Below are positions 27,295 to 36,743 of a stretch of 64,000 bases of DNA, piece by piece. Source of the stretch: Orenia marismortui DSM 5156 (GTDB lineage: Bacteria > Bacillota > Halanaerobiia > Halobacteroidales > Halobacteroidaceae). Every line of letters starts with the position of its first letter. Position 1 is the stretch's first letter. The stretch lies in the NCBI RefSeq assembly GCF_000379025.1, contig NZ_KB900619.1:185371-249370 (forward strand), written 5' to 3'. The translations under genes and the position numbers were made by a program. The notes below the pieces were generated by a model, which did not search any database, was not told the DNA's origin, and saw only the letters and a program-made list of their open reading frames with translations.

Positions 27295-28302
27295 TCATTT
27301 CTCCTCAAAAGATAAATCAATATATTCTACGTCTACTTGATTTTGATGATTAATATTACGGAAATGAACCATCAATATAATTTTATAATTCGATTTATCA
27401 GCCTTAAATTCCCATCCATATTCTATTGTTCTTTTAGCTATATTATCTAATCTCTTATCATCTGAAGATTCTAAAATCTCTACCTGATCTATACTCCCAT
27501 CAGCTTTTATCTTGACTAATAATTTCACATCTCCCTCAACACCAGAGTTCTGTGCATTTTTAGGATATTTCGGAACTATATTAGTAGCGATCATATCTTT
27601 AGGTGTTGGTGGTGGAGGTGGTGGTTCTTCTTCCACTTCCTCTTTTGTTTGTTGCTTGCTAGCTTCGCTTTCTGTTGCTGTTTTTTTAGATTTTTCTTTA
27701 TCTTCTTTAACTACTTTTGGATCTTCAGATTTTTCAGAAACTTTAATCTCTTCTGTACTTGTCTTACTTGTTAAAACCTCGTCATCTTTTTCTGCTATAT
27801 TTTGAGTTGATTGATCTTCACCAACTTCTTTTTGGATGACTTCTTCAGCTGTCTTTTTAGATGAACTTTGACTCTTGTCATCAACTTCTTCTCTTTCTTG
27901 TAATTTATCATTCTTAACAACTTTTGCAGCTGAATTTGTATCTTCTTTCAATTCTTCTGTTTTTTGATTTTGGGCTTCTTTCTTTTCTTCTTTCTTTTCT
28001 TCTTTCTTTTCTTCTTTCTTTTCTTCTTTCTTTTCTTCTTTCTTTTCTTCTTTCTTTTCTTCTTTCTTTTCTTCTTTCTTTTCTTCTTCTGGCTCTTCTT
28101 TAGATATTTGAGTGTTAGTTTGTGCATTATCTGTTAAGTAAATTAAATCAACTTTAGTATTATAATTACCCGAATCAGTTTGAAAAGCAGGCTGAATTCC
28201 AGTAGCTAAATATGAAAGAACATACAATAGTATAGCATGAAAAATCAGTGATACAACTAAATACTTGTAAAATCCCCCTTGTTTTCTACTCTTATTTATC
28301 AT
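27295..28302 (-). CDS. tonB: TonB-family energy transducer with EEKK repeats
   Basis: A protein of about 335 residues. A membrane anchor (about 13-32) is followed by a long charged periplasmic linker with about nine EEKK repeats and a Pro-rich hinge, then a TonB C-terminal domain (about 240-310: VPKYPKNAQNSGVEGDVKLL). TonB transmits proton-motive-force energy from ExbB-ExbD to outer-membrane receptors. The ATG at 28302 has AGGTG six bases upstream and is preferred over the GTG three codons earlier. The repeat-rich linker probably sets the periplasmic reach. No TonB-dependent receptor lies in this window. Confidence 0.9.
   Translation of the reverse strand: MINKSRKQGGFYKYLVVSLIFHAILLYVLSYLATGIQPAFQTDSGNYNTKVDLIYLTDNAQTNTQISKEEPEEEKKEEKKEEKKEEKKEEKKEEKKEEKKEEKKEEKKEAQNQKTEELKEDTNSAAKVVKNDKLQEREEVDDKSQSSSKKTAEEVIQKEVGEDQSTQNIAEKDDEVLTSKTSTEEIKVSEKSEDPKVVKEDKEKSKKTATESEASKQQTKEEVEEEPPPPPPTPKDMIATNIVPKYPKNAQNSGVEGDVKLLVKIKADGSIDQVEILESSDDKRLDNIAKRTIEYGWEFKADKSNYKIILMVHFRNINHQNQVDVEYIDLSFEEK
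27976..28089. repeat. 12-bp coding repeat (EEKK) in tonB
   Basis: About nine near-identical 12-bp units encode EEKK in the TonB linker. The unit length keeps the frame, so copy-number change would alter linker length without killing the gene. Confidence 0.9.
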
Positions 28303-28311
28303 AATTATCAC

Positions 28312-28725
28312 CTAATCCATATCTTCTTGCTGAGCAGCCAAGGCCAATCTATAACCGCCAACTTTACGTACTGTATCCATTACTCCAATAACTTTTTCAT
28401 ACTTCACTGCTTTATCAGCTTTAATGATAAAGATAGCATCAGGAGATTGATCGATAATTTTAGAAACCTCAAATTCTAAGGATTCTTGGTCAATATTTCT
28501 TTTATTTAAGTATAATTCTCCATCTTTAGAAATATTCAAAGTTAATTTAACATCTTTTTCTTGTTTGGTTACAGTCTTAGCCTTAGGTAGATTAATTTCT
28601 AACCCAGCAGGAGTTGTCTTAAAGGTTGTAAATAACATAAAAAAGACTAATAAGAAAAATATCACATCAATCATTGGGAGTATCTGAATATTAGGTCTTT
28701 TCTTTAAATTAGACTTGAACATCAT
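28312..28725 (-). CDS. exbD: ExbD/TolR-family proton channel subunit
   Basis: A biopolymer transport protein of about 137 residues. A short cytoplasmic N terminus leads to one membrane helix (about 17-37), with the conserved Asp at its start (PMIDVIFFLLVFFML), followed by a periplasmic domain with INLPKA and a final IIKADKAVKYEKVIGVMDTVR. The Asp conducts protons together with ExbB. The exact start is uncertain: GTG, ATG and ATG follow each other closely, with AGGGTGG before the pair of ATGs. It overlaps the end of exbB. Confidence 0.93.
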   Translation of the reverse strand: MMFKSNLKKRPNIQILPMIDVIFFLLVFFMLFTTFKTTPAGLEINLPKAKTVTKQEKDVKLTLNISKDGELYLNKRNIDQESLEFEVSKIIDQSPDAIFIIKADKAVKYEKVIGVMDTVRKVGGYRLALAAQQEDMD

Positions 28726-29332
28726 TACCACCCTGACCTAATAACTCTACTAAATCTACAAAACAACGATTAATTTCATCAATTCTATCTTGTATTAAAC
28801 CTAATAGGTAAGTATAAACTAACATTGTTGGAATAGCTACAACTAGTCCAAGAGCTGTACTGATTAGTGCTTGAGCTATACCAGAACTTAATGCACTAGG
28901 TGATGCCATCCCTTGAGCTCCTGCTAAAATATTAAAACTATCAATAATTCCTAAAACAGTACCTAATAAACCTAATAATGGAGCTATTGTAGCAATCAGA
29001 TCTAAAACCCCTAACCTCTTTTCCATTTTTTTAATTTCAGTCTGCCCAACAATTTCCAAATTACTTCTTAGCTCTTGTTTCTCCTGACCATAATATTTAA
29101 TACCCTCTTCTAGTATTCCTGCAATCACACCACTTTCTTGACTAATAATTTCAGAAACCTCATTAATTTTACCTCTATTTAATTTTAACTTCACCTTCTC
29201 AATCAATCTAAAATTATTGCCTTTAGCTTTTTTTAAATAAATTAACCTCTCTAGACTCACAGCTAAACCAACTATAGAACAAATTAATAGTGGTATAACT
29301 GTAACCCCACCTTCTCTTAAAATATCTAACAT
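28709..29332 (-). CDS. exbB: ExbB/TolQ-family proton channel subunit
   Basis: A 207-residue polytopic protein of the MotA/TolQ/ExbB family with membrane segments near 10-28, 110-135 and 155-180. The family signature ATIAPLLGLLGTVLGIIDSF lies near 112 and ALISTALGLVVAIPT near 157. It forms the pentameric proton channel that drives TonB. It is the first gene of the envelope operon, with GAAGGAGG before the ATG. ExbB-ExbD-TonB in a Firmicutes-type gene set is evidence for an outer membrane. Confidence 0.93.
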   Translation of the reverse strand: MLDILREGGVTVIPLLICSIVGLAVSLERLIYLKKAKGNNFRLIEKVKLKLNRGKINEVSEIISQESGVIAGILEEGIKYYGQEKQELRSNLEIVGQTEIKKMEKRLGVLDLIATIAPLLGLLGTVLGIIDSFNILAGAQGMASPSALSSGIAQALISTALGLVVAIPTMLVYTYLLGLIQDRIDEINRCFVDLVELLGQGGNDVQV

Positions 29333-29388
29333 AAGCTTGTCCTCCTTCTCTCTTTTAAGTATTCTTAGTTTGCTTATTAATCAATTAA

Positions 29389-29428
29389 TAGAAGTAATTA
29401 AGTCTGAATTCAGACTTAATTACTTCTA
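29389..29428. terminator. Palindromic terminator between PHP gene and exbB
   Basis: A perfect 40-bp palindrome (half-site TAGAAGTAATTAAGTCTGAA) begins inside the last codons of the PHP gene. It lacks a long U run, so it is a likely but weak terminator. Confidence 0.55.
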
Positions 29429-30243
29429 TACTGCCTTAAGCTCTCCAAAATATCATAAGAAGCTTTTATTTTCCCTATTAAAACCTCGCCTTTTCTCCTT
29501 GGACCATGACAATCGGAACCACCAGTTATTAATAAACTATTTTTTTGGGCAAATTCTAAGTATCTCTTACTGTCCTTATCATCCTGCTCAGTATGATAAA
29601 CTTCTATACCTTCAATTCCCCATTCAATTAGTTGATCTAATAATTCATCCCTTTCAATTAAAACAGGATGAGCTACAACTGGAATCCCCCCAAACTCTTT
29701 AATTAACTGAATTGCTTCCTGAGGAGTTAGTTTCTTTCTCTCTACATATGCTGGGGCTCCCTTAGCTATATACTTATCAAAGGCTTCACTCCATTCCTCT
29801 ACATAGCCTTTATCTAGCATAATCTGAGCAACATGAGGACGACCTAAAGCTCCACCATCAGCATTCTTTTTTACCTCCTCAAAGTCAATCTCTAATCCTA
29901 AAGCATTTAACTTCCCAACAATCCGCTTAATTCTATTATATCTAGCCTCTTTCAAGGATGCTAGTTTATCTATAAATTTCTGATCTTTATAATCAATATA
30001 ATAACCTAACACATGGATTTCGGTATTTTCATAATCAGTATTCATTTCAATTCCAGGCACTAATTCAATATCTAATTTTTCAGCTAGATCTATTCCCTCT
30101 GTTATTCCATCAATTGTATCATGATCTGTTATAGCAATAGCACTAAAACCTAATTCTTTAGCTTTAGTTACTAATTGACTAGGTGTAAAACTACCATCTG
30201 ATGCAGTCGTATGCAGATGCAAATCTATATATTTTTTCGGCAT
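29416..30243 (-). CDS. PHP-domain phosphoesterase (nucleoside 3',5'-bisphosphate phosphatase-like)
   Basis: A 275-residue metal-dependent phosphoesterase. The PHP motifs are clear: DLHLHTTASDGS (7-18), ITDHDT (38-43), the EHT-type region PGIEMNTDY (near 63), GRPHVAQIM, VAHPVLI and the final GGSDCHGP. Size and motif spacing match the YciV/RNase AM group, which dephosphorylates 3',5'-bisphosphonucleotides or trims 5' RNA ends, and not the PHP domain of DNA polymerase. AGGAGA precedes the ATG. Confidence 0.85.
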   Translation of the reverse strand: MPKKYIDLHLHTTASDGSFTPSQLVTKAKELGFSAIAITDHDTIDGITEGIDLAEKLDIELVPGIEMNTDYENTEIHVLGYYIDYKDQKFIDKLASLKEARYNRIKRIVGKLNALGLEIDFEEVKKNADGGALGRPHVAQIMLDKGYVEEWSEAFDKYIAKGAPAYVERKKLTPQEAIQLIKEFGGIPVVAHPVLIERDELLDQLIEWGIEGIEVYHTEQDDKDSKRYLEFAQKNSLLITGGSDCHGPRRKGEVLIGKIKASYDILESLRQYRSN

Positions 30244-30408
30244 TATATTCTCTCCTATTCTATAAAATCCTACCTTCTATAACTAATCTTTCTAAAAATT
30301 TTAAATTTAATATTAATTCAAAAAACTCGAAGATAGATAAAAACTATAGTTCCATTTTTAAGATTAACATTATATTTAATTCGATATTACTAGTCAAAAA
30401 TCCTGCTT

Positions 30409-30942
30409 TTATCCAAAGACTAATCGACAAATGAATACAGCAGCTAAAAAACCGGCTAAATCAGCAATTAATCCAGCTAAAATAACATGCCGACTATTTT
30501 TTATTCCTATAGCTCCAAAATAAACTGCAGCTACATAAAATGTAGTCTCTGTACTCCCTTGCATTGTAGAAGCTAATTTTCCAATAAATGAATCTGGACC
30601 ATACTGCTGAATCAAATCAGTAATTATCCCCAAAGCACCTGTACCAGATAAAGGTCTAATTAAAGCAAGAGGGATTACTTCTTTAGGAATCCCTAATAAA
30701 TTCATGGGTCTTGCCAATAAATTCAATAATATATCTAAAGCTCCTGAAGCTCTAAAGATTGAAATTGCCATTAACATAGCAAGCAAATAAGGTAATATTT
30801 TAAAACCTACCGATATACCTTCAACAGCCCCATCAGTAAAAATTTCATAAACTTTTAGTTTTTTAATAAAGGCAATTGAAATAATCACAGCTATAATTAA
30901 TGGAATAGCCCATTGTGAAAAGCAGTTAATTAAATTAATCAT
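30409..30942 (-). CDS. spmB: Spore maturation protein B
   Basis: A polytopic membrane protein of about 177 residues with a nucleoside-recognition (Gate) domain and the segment ALIRPLSGTGALGII. In Bacillus, SpmA and SpmB are needed for spore-core dehydration. The ATG at 30942 overlaps the spmA stop codon (TATGATTAA context), which indicates translational coupling. A GTG five codons upstream is also in frame. Confidence 0.9.
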   Translation of the reverse strand: MINLINCFSQWAIPLIIAVIISIAFIKKLKVYEIFTDGAVEGISVGFKILPYLLAMLMAISIFRASGALDILLNLLARPMNLLGIPKEVIPLALIRPLSGTGALGIITDLIQQYGPDSFIGKLASTMQGSTETTFYVAAVYFGAIGIKNSRHVILAGLIADLAGFLAAVFICRLVFG

Positions 30943-31528
30943 ATCTTGACATCTCACTTAATTTAATTAAGATTTTATTTACACTAACGCCTACCAAAGT
31001 GGAACAGGTAGTAGCAAAAATAGTAGTACCTATAATTGATGTAGGAGAGCTAGAAGCAGCACCTATTCTTAATGCTAAAACTGTCGTGGGAATTAAAGTA
31101 ACACTAGATGTATTAATTACTAAAAAAGTACACATAGCATTTGAAGCTATTACTTTATTTTCATTTAATGATTGTAACTCTTGCATCGCTTTAATCCCTA
31201 AAGGAGTTGCTGAATTACCTAGCCCCAAAAAATTAGCACTCAAGTTCATCATTATTGCCGCTAAAGCTGGATGACCTTCTGGAACATTTGGAAATAGAAC
31301 TCTAGCCATTGGCCTAAACATTCTAGATAATAATTTAGTAAGATCAGCCTCTTCTGCTAATTTCATCAGCCCTAGCCATAGAGCCATAGGACCAATCAAT
31401 TTAATAACTATCATCACACTAGCTTCAGCACTTTGTAATATTGCTATTGAAACTTCTTCCATTCTCCCATTAATAGCTGCTGTAATAATTCCTGTTATTA
31501 TCATAATAAACCAAATTATATTTAACAT
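30935..31528 (-). CDS. spmA: Spore maturation protein A
   Basis: A 197-residue polytopic protein with a Gate domain. The signature LSANFLGLGNSATPLGIKAM (near 113) is typical of SpmA. GAGGAGGGG precedes the ATG. With spmB it forms a two-gene unit that supports an endospore-forming host. Confidence 0.92.
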   Translation of the reverse strand: MLNIIWFIMIITGIITAAINGRMEEVSIAILQSAEASVMIVIKLIGPMALWLGLMKLAEEADLTKLLSRMFRPMARVLFPNVPEGHPALAAIMMNLSANFLGLGNSATPLGIKAMQELQSLNENKVIASNAMCTFLVINTSSVTLIPTTVLALRIGAASSSPTSIIGTTIFATTCSTLVGVSVNKILIKLSEMSRYD

Positions 31529-31670
31529 AGTTTCCCCTCCTCACTTAATTTTATGTTCATTAAGCAAGGATATGAAATTAGATTATATCTAAATAAATAT
31601 ATAGTTATCTTTATAGCTATGACAAGCTTCTTGTTCATATTTCTTAGGCTTTATCGAAAATAATTTTGCA

Positions 31671-31711
31671 AAAAAATAACCTATTTGCCAAAATGGCAAA
31701 TAGGTTATTAA
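31671..31711 (-). terminator. Terminator of ispH-rpsA fusion gene
   Basis: On the minus strand, the stem AATAACCTATTTGCCA with its perfect complement is followed by seven T, just after the stop codon. Confidence 0.88.
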
Positions 31712-31719
31712 GTATAGAT

Positions 31720-33708
31720 CTAATTTTCAAATAGGTCTCCAAATACATCGCCTAACTTAACACCAGATCCTTCATCTTCATTTTGAGTATTAAATTGAGG
31801 CTTTGCTTTACTTTTCTTCTTAGGTTTAGATGCCTTAACAGGCTCTAACTCTTTCATGCTTAATCCTATTCTGCGATCATCTTCTTCAATATTAATAACT
31901 TTAGCTTCTACTTTATCTCCACTAGAAACAACTTCTTCAACAGTATCTACATGCTTTCTAGAAAGCTGAGATATATGAATCAAACCTTCTACACCTGGTT
32001 TAATTTCCATAAAAGCTCCAAAATCTACAGTTTTAGTAATTTTACCTTCTACTACATCTCCAACTTTATACTCTTCTATAAATTCTTCCCAAGGGTCTCT
32101 TTGAGTTTGCTTTAAACCTAATGAAATTCTTCCCTCTTCAGGTTTAACAGATAAAACCATAACTTTTATCTTTTCTCCTTCTTCTAAAACTTCAGTAGGA
32201 TGATCAATTCTTCCCCAAGAAATTTCAGAGATATGCAAAAGCCCTTCGGCTCCACCCAAATCTACAAAAGCACCAAAATCTACTATTTTAGTAATAGTAC
32301 CTTCCACTACTTGACCTTCTTCTAAAGAATTTAAAAGTTCCTCTTTCTTCTCTTCTCTCTCTTTTTCTAAAATAACTTTATGAGATAAAACAACATTATT
32401 ATTTTCTCTTTCAACCTCAATCACTTTTAAGCTTAAAGTTTCTCCTACAAATTGACTTAAATCTTCTACATAATCAACTGAAACATGAGAAGCAGGAATA
32501 AACCCTCTTAATCCTATATCAGCAACTAATCCACCTTTAACCTCTTTAGTCACTTCTGCTTCAATAACCTCACCAGAATTATATGCTTCTTCTATTTTAT
32601 CCCAAGCTTCTTGACTATCTGCTCTTCTTTTTGATAAGATTGCTTTTCCTTCCTCATCTTCTGGATTTAAAACAAATACTTTAACTTCTTCTCCTTCTGA
32701 AAGAACTTCCCCAATAGCTTTCCCTACATTACTCACTTCATTAACAGGAATAAAGCCTTCAGTTTTAGTTCCTACATTTACATACACTCCATCTTCAGTT
32801 ATCTGTTCCACTTGACCACTAACTACTTGACCCTTAGTTAGTATATTCTCTTCTAAATTTTCTTCATGCTTTTCTTTAATTTCAGACATTCTTTTTAAGA
32901 CCTCCTTAATTATCCAATTGGGGGTTGAAGCCCCAGCAGTAATACCAACTTTTTTAATATTTTTAAACCAATCTTTGTTTAACTCTTCTGCCCTTTCTAT
33001 ATGATGGGTTTGAACACCACTTTCAGAGCAAATTTCAGCCAAACGATTGGTATTTGCACTATTATAACCACCAATTACTATCATCATATCTACCTTTTTA
33101 GATAAATGTGCAGCCTCTCTCTGACGCTGACCAGTAGTTGTACAAATAGTATTGTAAACCTTTAATTCTGATACGTTTTTGAGCAAATAAGTAGTTAACT
33201 TCTGTAGCCTTTCTAAACTTTGAGTTGTTTGAGCTACAACTCCAACCTTCTTTAGGTTGTCTAATTTTTCAAAATCAGATTCATCTTGCACAACAATTGC
33301 CTGATTATCTGTATATCCTAAAATAGCAATAACCTCTGGGTGATCTTGATCTCCACTAATTACAACATCATACCCTTCCTCCATTAATTCTTTAGCATTT
33401 CTTTGGGCAGTTTTAACAAAAGGACAAGTAGCATTAACTACTTCTAACTCTTGTTTTCCAGCTTGTTCTAATATCTCAGGTGAAACACCATGAGATCTAA
33501 TAATTACTGTACCCTCTGTTATTTTTTCTATATCTGACTCTACCCTAACATCTACTTCTTCTAATTTCTTAACTGCTTGTGGATTATGTATTAAAGGCCC
33601 TAGTGTATGTACTTTTCCATCTTTATCTTTTCCAATTTTTAATGCTAAATCCATTGCACGATTAACTCCAAAACAAAATCCTGCATGCTCTGCTAAAATT
33701 ATTTCCAT
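31720..33708 (-). CDS. ispH: IspH (HMBPP reductase) fused to ribosomal protein S1-like repeats
   Basis: A 662-residue fusion. The N-terminal 285 residues are IspH, the iron-sulfur enzyme that makes isopentenyl and dimethylallyl diphosphate. The cluster cysteines lie in AGFCFGVNRA (Cys12), VNATCPFVK (near 96) and YNTICTTTGQRQ (near 190). Four S1 RNA-binding domains follow (about 300-368, 385-450, 470-540, 555-625; for example VDFGAFVDLGGAEGLLHISE). This fusion is common in Clostridia and Halanaerobiales. It normally follows cmk-plsC directly; here about 4.8 kb of accessory DNA lies between them. GGAAGGTG precedes the ATG. Confidence 0.95.
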   Translation of the reverse strand: MEIILAEHAGFCFGVNRAMDLALKIGKDKDGKVHTLGPLIHNPQAVKKLEEVDVRVESDIEKITEGTVIIRSHGVSPEILEQAGKQELEVVNATCPFVKTAQRNAKELMEEGYDVVISGDQDHPEVIAILGYTDNQAIVVQDESDFEKLDNLKKVGVVAQTTQSLERLQKLTTYLLKNVSELKVYNTICTTTGQRQREAAHLSKKVDMMIVIGGYNSANTNRLAEICSESGVQTHHIERAEELNKDWFKNIKKVGITAGASTPNWIIKEVLKRMSEIKEKHEENLEENILTKGQVVSGQVEQITEDGVYVNVGTKTEGFIPVNEVSNVGKAIGEVLSEGEEVKVFVLNPEDEEGKAILSKRRADSQEAWDKIEEAYNSGEVIEAEVTKEVKGGLVADIGLRGFIPASHVSVDYVEDLSQFVGETLSLKVIEVERENNNVVLSHKVILEKEREEKKEELLNSLEEGQVVEGTITKIVDFGAFVDLGGAEGLLHISEISWGRIDHPTEVLEEGEKIKVMVLSVKPEEGRISLGLKQTQRDPWEEFIEEYKVGDVVEGKITKTVDFGAFMEIKPGVEGLIHISQLSRKHVDTVEEVVSSGDKVEAKVINIEEDDRRIGLSMKELEPVKASKPKKKSKAKPQFNTQNEDEGSGVKLGDVFGDLFEN

Positions 33709-33864
33709 TCTTGTTTCACCTTCCCAACATTACAACTACTTACAATACCATATTTTTATTATTCCCAGTTAGCAAACAATTATTAAATTTTCTTAATATC
33801 ACCTATATGATTAGACTTCTTTACTTATTAAAAAACACCTTTAGATAACTCAAAATAAAATTTT

Positions 33865-35072
33865 GCTTCATTGTAAAATCAAATTGAACAAAATAAAAAT
33901 AGCCATAGGGCACCAACCTGTAATATAATTAAATCACCACAAAATAACCAGTTACAGGAGGGTGCACACTATGACTTACTTAAATGATACACCAAAATCC
34001 CGAAAAAATAAACACCTAAATGCTTATGAACGTGGTCAAATTGCATTATTACATTCCGAAGGAATGAATCCAAATGCTATTGCAAAACGTTTAGGTAGAG
34101 CTTCTAATACCATTAGAAACGAACTAAAACGTGGTACAGTTTCTCAAATTAAAGCTAATAAAAAGATTATGGTCTATTACCCTGACACTGGTCAAAGAGT
34201 TTATGAATCTAATCGCAAGAATTGTGGTCCTAAATTTAAACTTTTGCAATGTGAAGAGTTCATTGATTATGTTATAGAACAGTTCTACGAAAAAGGACAT
34301 TCTCTTGATGCTATATGTGGTGCAGCAAAACTTCATAATAAATTTCCAAAGCCAGAGATGGTATCTACTAAAACGCTTTATAACTACGTCAACGCTGGAT
34401 TATTGACAATTAAAAACATTGATTTACCTTTGAAGCTTAAGCGTTCTTCAAAAAGAAAGCACACTAAAAATAATAAAAAGAAGCTTGGTACAAGTATAGA
34501 TCAACGCCCTGAAAGTATTAATAATCGTAGTGAGTTTGGTCACTGGGAAATTGACACTATGATAGGCAAAAAGACTAAAAATGAATCAGTTTTACTTACT
34601 ATGACAGAACGTATGACTCGTAAAGAAATTATTCGTAAAATCCCTGCCAAGACTGCTCAAGCAGTTCAAGATGCTATTTTAAAGCTCGTTAATGAAGCAG
34701 GAGATTGTTTTCCAAAAGTATTTAAAAGCTTCACTTGTGATAATGGCTCTGAGTTTGCTCAAATGTCATTTTTAGAGCAAATTAGTGATACTAAAGTATA
34801 CTTTGCACATCCATATTCATCATGGGAAAGAGGAACTAATGAGCGTCATAATGGTCTTATAAGACGCTTTATCCCTAAAGGTAATAGTCTAAACCAATTC
34901 TCTATTGAATCTATTGCTAGAGTCCAAAACTGGTGCAATACTTTACCAAGAAAAATCTTAGATTACCTAACCCCTGATGAAATATTTGAAGATAAATTAA
35001 AACAAATTCTTTATGACTAAATAACCAAATTATTACAGTTTGAAAATGTTCAATTTATTATTGCAATTTAAG
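33865..35072 (+). mobile_element. IS30-family insertion sequence, copy A
   Basis: An element of about 1.2 kb with imperfect inverted ends (inner core AAATTGAAC and CTGTAAT on both sides) and one transposase gene. A 13-bp direct repeat (AAAATAAAATTTT) flanks it at 33852-33864 and 35073-35085, which may be a long target duplication. The sequence is AT-rich, so exact borders are tentative. Confidence 0.75.
33971..35020 (+). CDS. IS30-family transposase, copy A
   Basis: A DDE transposase of about 349 residues. An N-terminal helix-turn-helix (LNAYERGQIALLHSEGM...AIAKRLGRASNTI) precedes the rve-type core, with HWEIDTMIGK (first Asp), FTCDNGSEF (second Asp) and ERGTNERHNGLIRRFIPKG (Glu). The ATG at 33971 has CAGGAGG nine bases upstream; the GTG three codons earlier directly abuts the site and is unlikely. 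It is intact. It differs by several residues from the copy at 53423, so the two copies are not recent duplicates. Confidence 0.93.
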   Translation: MTYLNDTPKSRKNKHLNAYERGQIALLHSEGMNPNAIAKRLGRASNTIRNELKRGTVSQIKANKKIMVYYPDTGQRVYESNRKNCGPKFKLLQCEEFIDYVIEQFYEKGHSLDAICGAAKLHNKFPKPEMVSTKTLYNYVNAGLLTIKNIDLPLKLKRSSKRKHTKNNKKKLGTSIDQRPESINNRSEFGHWEIDTMIGKKTKNESVLLTMTERMTRKEIIRKIPAKTAQAVQDAILKLVNEAGDCFPKVFKSFTCDNGSEFAQMSFLEQISDTKVYFAHPYSSWERGTNERHNGLIRRFIPKGNSLNQFSIESIARVQNWCNTLPRKILDYLTPDEIFEDKLKQILYD

Positions 35073-35085
35073 AAAATAAAATTTT

Positions 35086-35924
35086 AACTTTATAACTACA
35101 ATTTATTATAACAAAAAATAAAATAAAAAATAATTTAATTCCTATTTATATAAAATCAAAATACAAATTTTTAATAATAGTGATATAAAAATTCAAAAAT
35201 AAAATTAATATTAATAAGGTTTACCAATTAAAAATTTATAAAATTATCTTTTAAAACTATTTTGAAAAATTATTTGGAGCTTAAAAGAAGGTTTTTTTTT
35301 TTCTGAAAAAATATTTAGAAAAAAAGCAGATTACTTTAATCAAAAGGAAATAAAAAAATCTTTTTTATTTAAAAAAAGAAATTTTAAAAAAAGTATATTA
35401 AAACTAAAAATGAGGAAATAAAATTGAACTCGAAGATGAATTATTAGATTGGTAAAAATTAAAAAAGACAAAATTTTAGCCTCTATTCCTTTAATGAATT
35501 AAAAATTAAATTACTCAAAAATTATTACATTTTTTGAAAAAAATGATTTTTAACACCAATTTTATTAATTTGACAAATTTTTAGAGAAAAAAATAAAATT
35601 TTTTTTTTAAACTTTTTTTTTATAAAATTAAAACAATTTATTTTAATTATAACAAAAAAAATTAAAATTAAAAAAAAAAGGAATTTTTTTTTAACTCCTA
35701 TTTTTTAAATTGAAATTCAAGATTTTTTATCACTGAAAATATGCAAATTTAAAAAATATTAATTATGAAAATATAAAATAATTAAAATTTTCAATTTACA
35801 ACTTTGTTTTATTCAAAAGATACTTTTTGTCTATTCTGAAAAAATAGTTTGGATAAAAAGCATATTTAAGCAGGTATTCTTTATCAATTAGAAGAAGATT
35901 ATACTAAAAAGGAGGTATCTAATT
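35086..35924. other. Decayed, extremely AT-rich DNA with a degenerate duplication
   Basis: No intact gene in about 840 bp of very AT-rich sequence with long homopolymer runs. It contains a decayed copy of the upstream region and first codons of the next gene: a perfect 31-bp match (35423-35453 and 35943-35973), with further matched landmarks (TTCTGAAAAAATA at about 35303 and 35836, ACAATTTATT at about 35099 and 35633) at similar offsets of 520-534 bp. Confidence 0.75.
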
Positions 35925-36743
35925 ATGAAAGGAAATAGATCTATTGAACTCGAAGATGAATTATTAGATTGGTGGGATAATACCCCTAATGAGACAATTA
36001 AAGAAATTTTATTAAATAAAATAAAAGAACTAAACAATTTAGTTGATGATTCTTTTAATAAGAAGAATTATATGTTTATAGATAATAATAGTTTAAAAGT
36101 AAGTCCTAAAGAAGATATTAATTATAATAAAGATTTCTTTGAATACTTTACAAAAAACCATATAATATACTCTACTGCTCAAGCAAAAAAAATCAAAGAA
36201 AAGTCTACAGAAAATAAAATTCAAGTACTAAGTTCTCAACTAAAAGATAAAACTCTAATCTGGTGGGGCTATATAGACTTCTCTGTCCCTGCTGTTATTA
36301 TCAATGATGGATATAAAACTTATTGTTCTCAAAATGGACTTTTAGAAGAAAATATTACAGAGATCTCTGAAAATACTATTATCAAATACTTTAAAACTGT
36401 TTATTCTTTATATCATAAGTACTTTGCTAATGAAGATAAAGCACAAATTAATACTCATGTCAAAACTGACTTTGGTATTGCTGATATGATTATTGAAGAT
36501 AAAGAAAATACTACAATCTATGAATTTAAAACTGATCTGAGAAAAGATAATGTTAAAAGAGCTATTGGACAAATTTTAACTCATTCTCAAAACTATGATG
36601 ATCCAAAATTAAAAATTATCGGTTTAGAAGGAGATGGAGCAGAACTAGCCACCATTGTGAATGAATTAGGTATAGAATTACACCAAATTTCAAAAGAACT
36701 ATCATTAGTTATATCTCACATGAATAGTAGAGGCTTAATATAA
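35925..36743 (+). CDS. Predicted PD-(D/E)XK nuclease-fold protein, unknown role
   Basis: A 272-residue protein. The C-terminal part (about 180-260) reads FGIADMIIEDKENTTIYEF followed by KTD, the D-x(n)-E-x-K signature of the PD-(D/E)XK nuclease superfamily, then RAIGQILTHSQNY, which resembles the QxxxY helix of NucS/RecB-like enzymes. The N-terminal half is charged and unassigned. A perfect AAGGAGG precedes the ATG. It is on the plus strand amid minus-strand core genes, beside an IS30 copy and a degenerate duplicate of its own start, so it is accessory DNA. No partner methylase or helicase is seen, and cleavage activity is inferred only from the motif. Confidence 0.7.
   Translation: MKGNRSIELEDELLDWWDNTPNETIKEILLNKIKELNNLVDDSFNKKNYMFIDNNSLKVSPKEDINYNKDFFEYFTKNHIIYSTAQAKKIKEKSTENKIQVLSSQLKDKTLIWWGYIDFSVPAVIINDGYKTYCSQNGLLEENITEISENTIIKYFKTVYSLYHKYFANEDKAQINTHVKTDFGIADMIIEDKENTTIYEFKTDLRKDNVKRAIGQILTHSQNYDDPKLKIIGLEGDGAELATIVNELGIELHQISKELSLVISHMNSRGLI

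Noticed and set aside
29337..29702. Plus-strand frame of 121 codons
   Set aside because: Antisense to the PHP gene, with no site and no recognisable domain.
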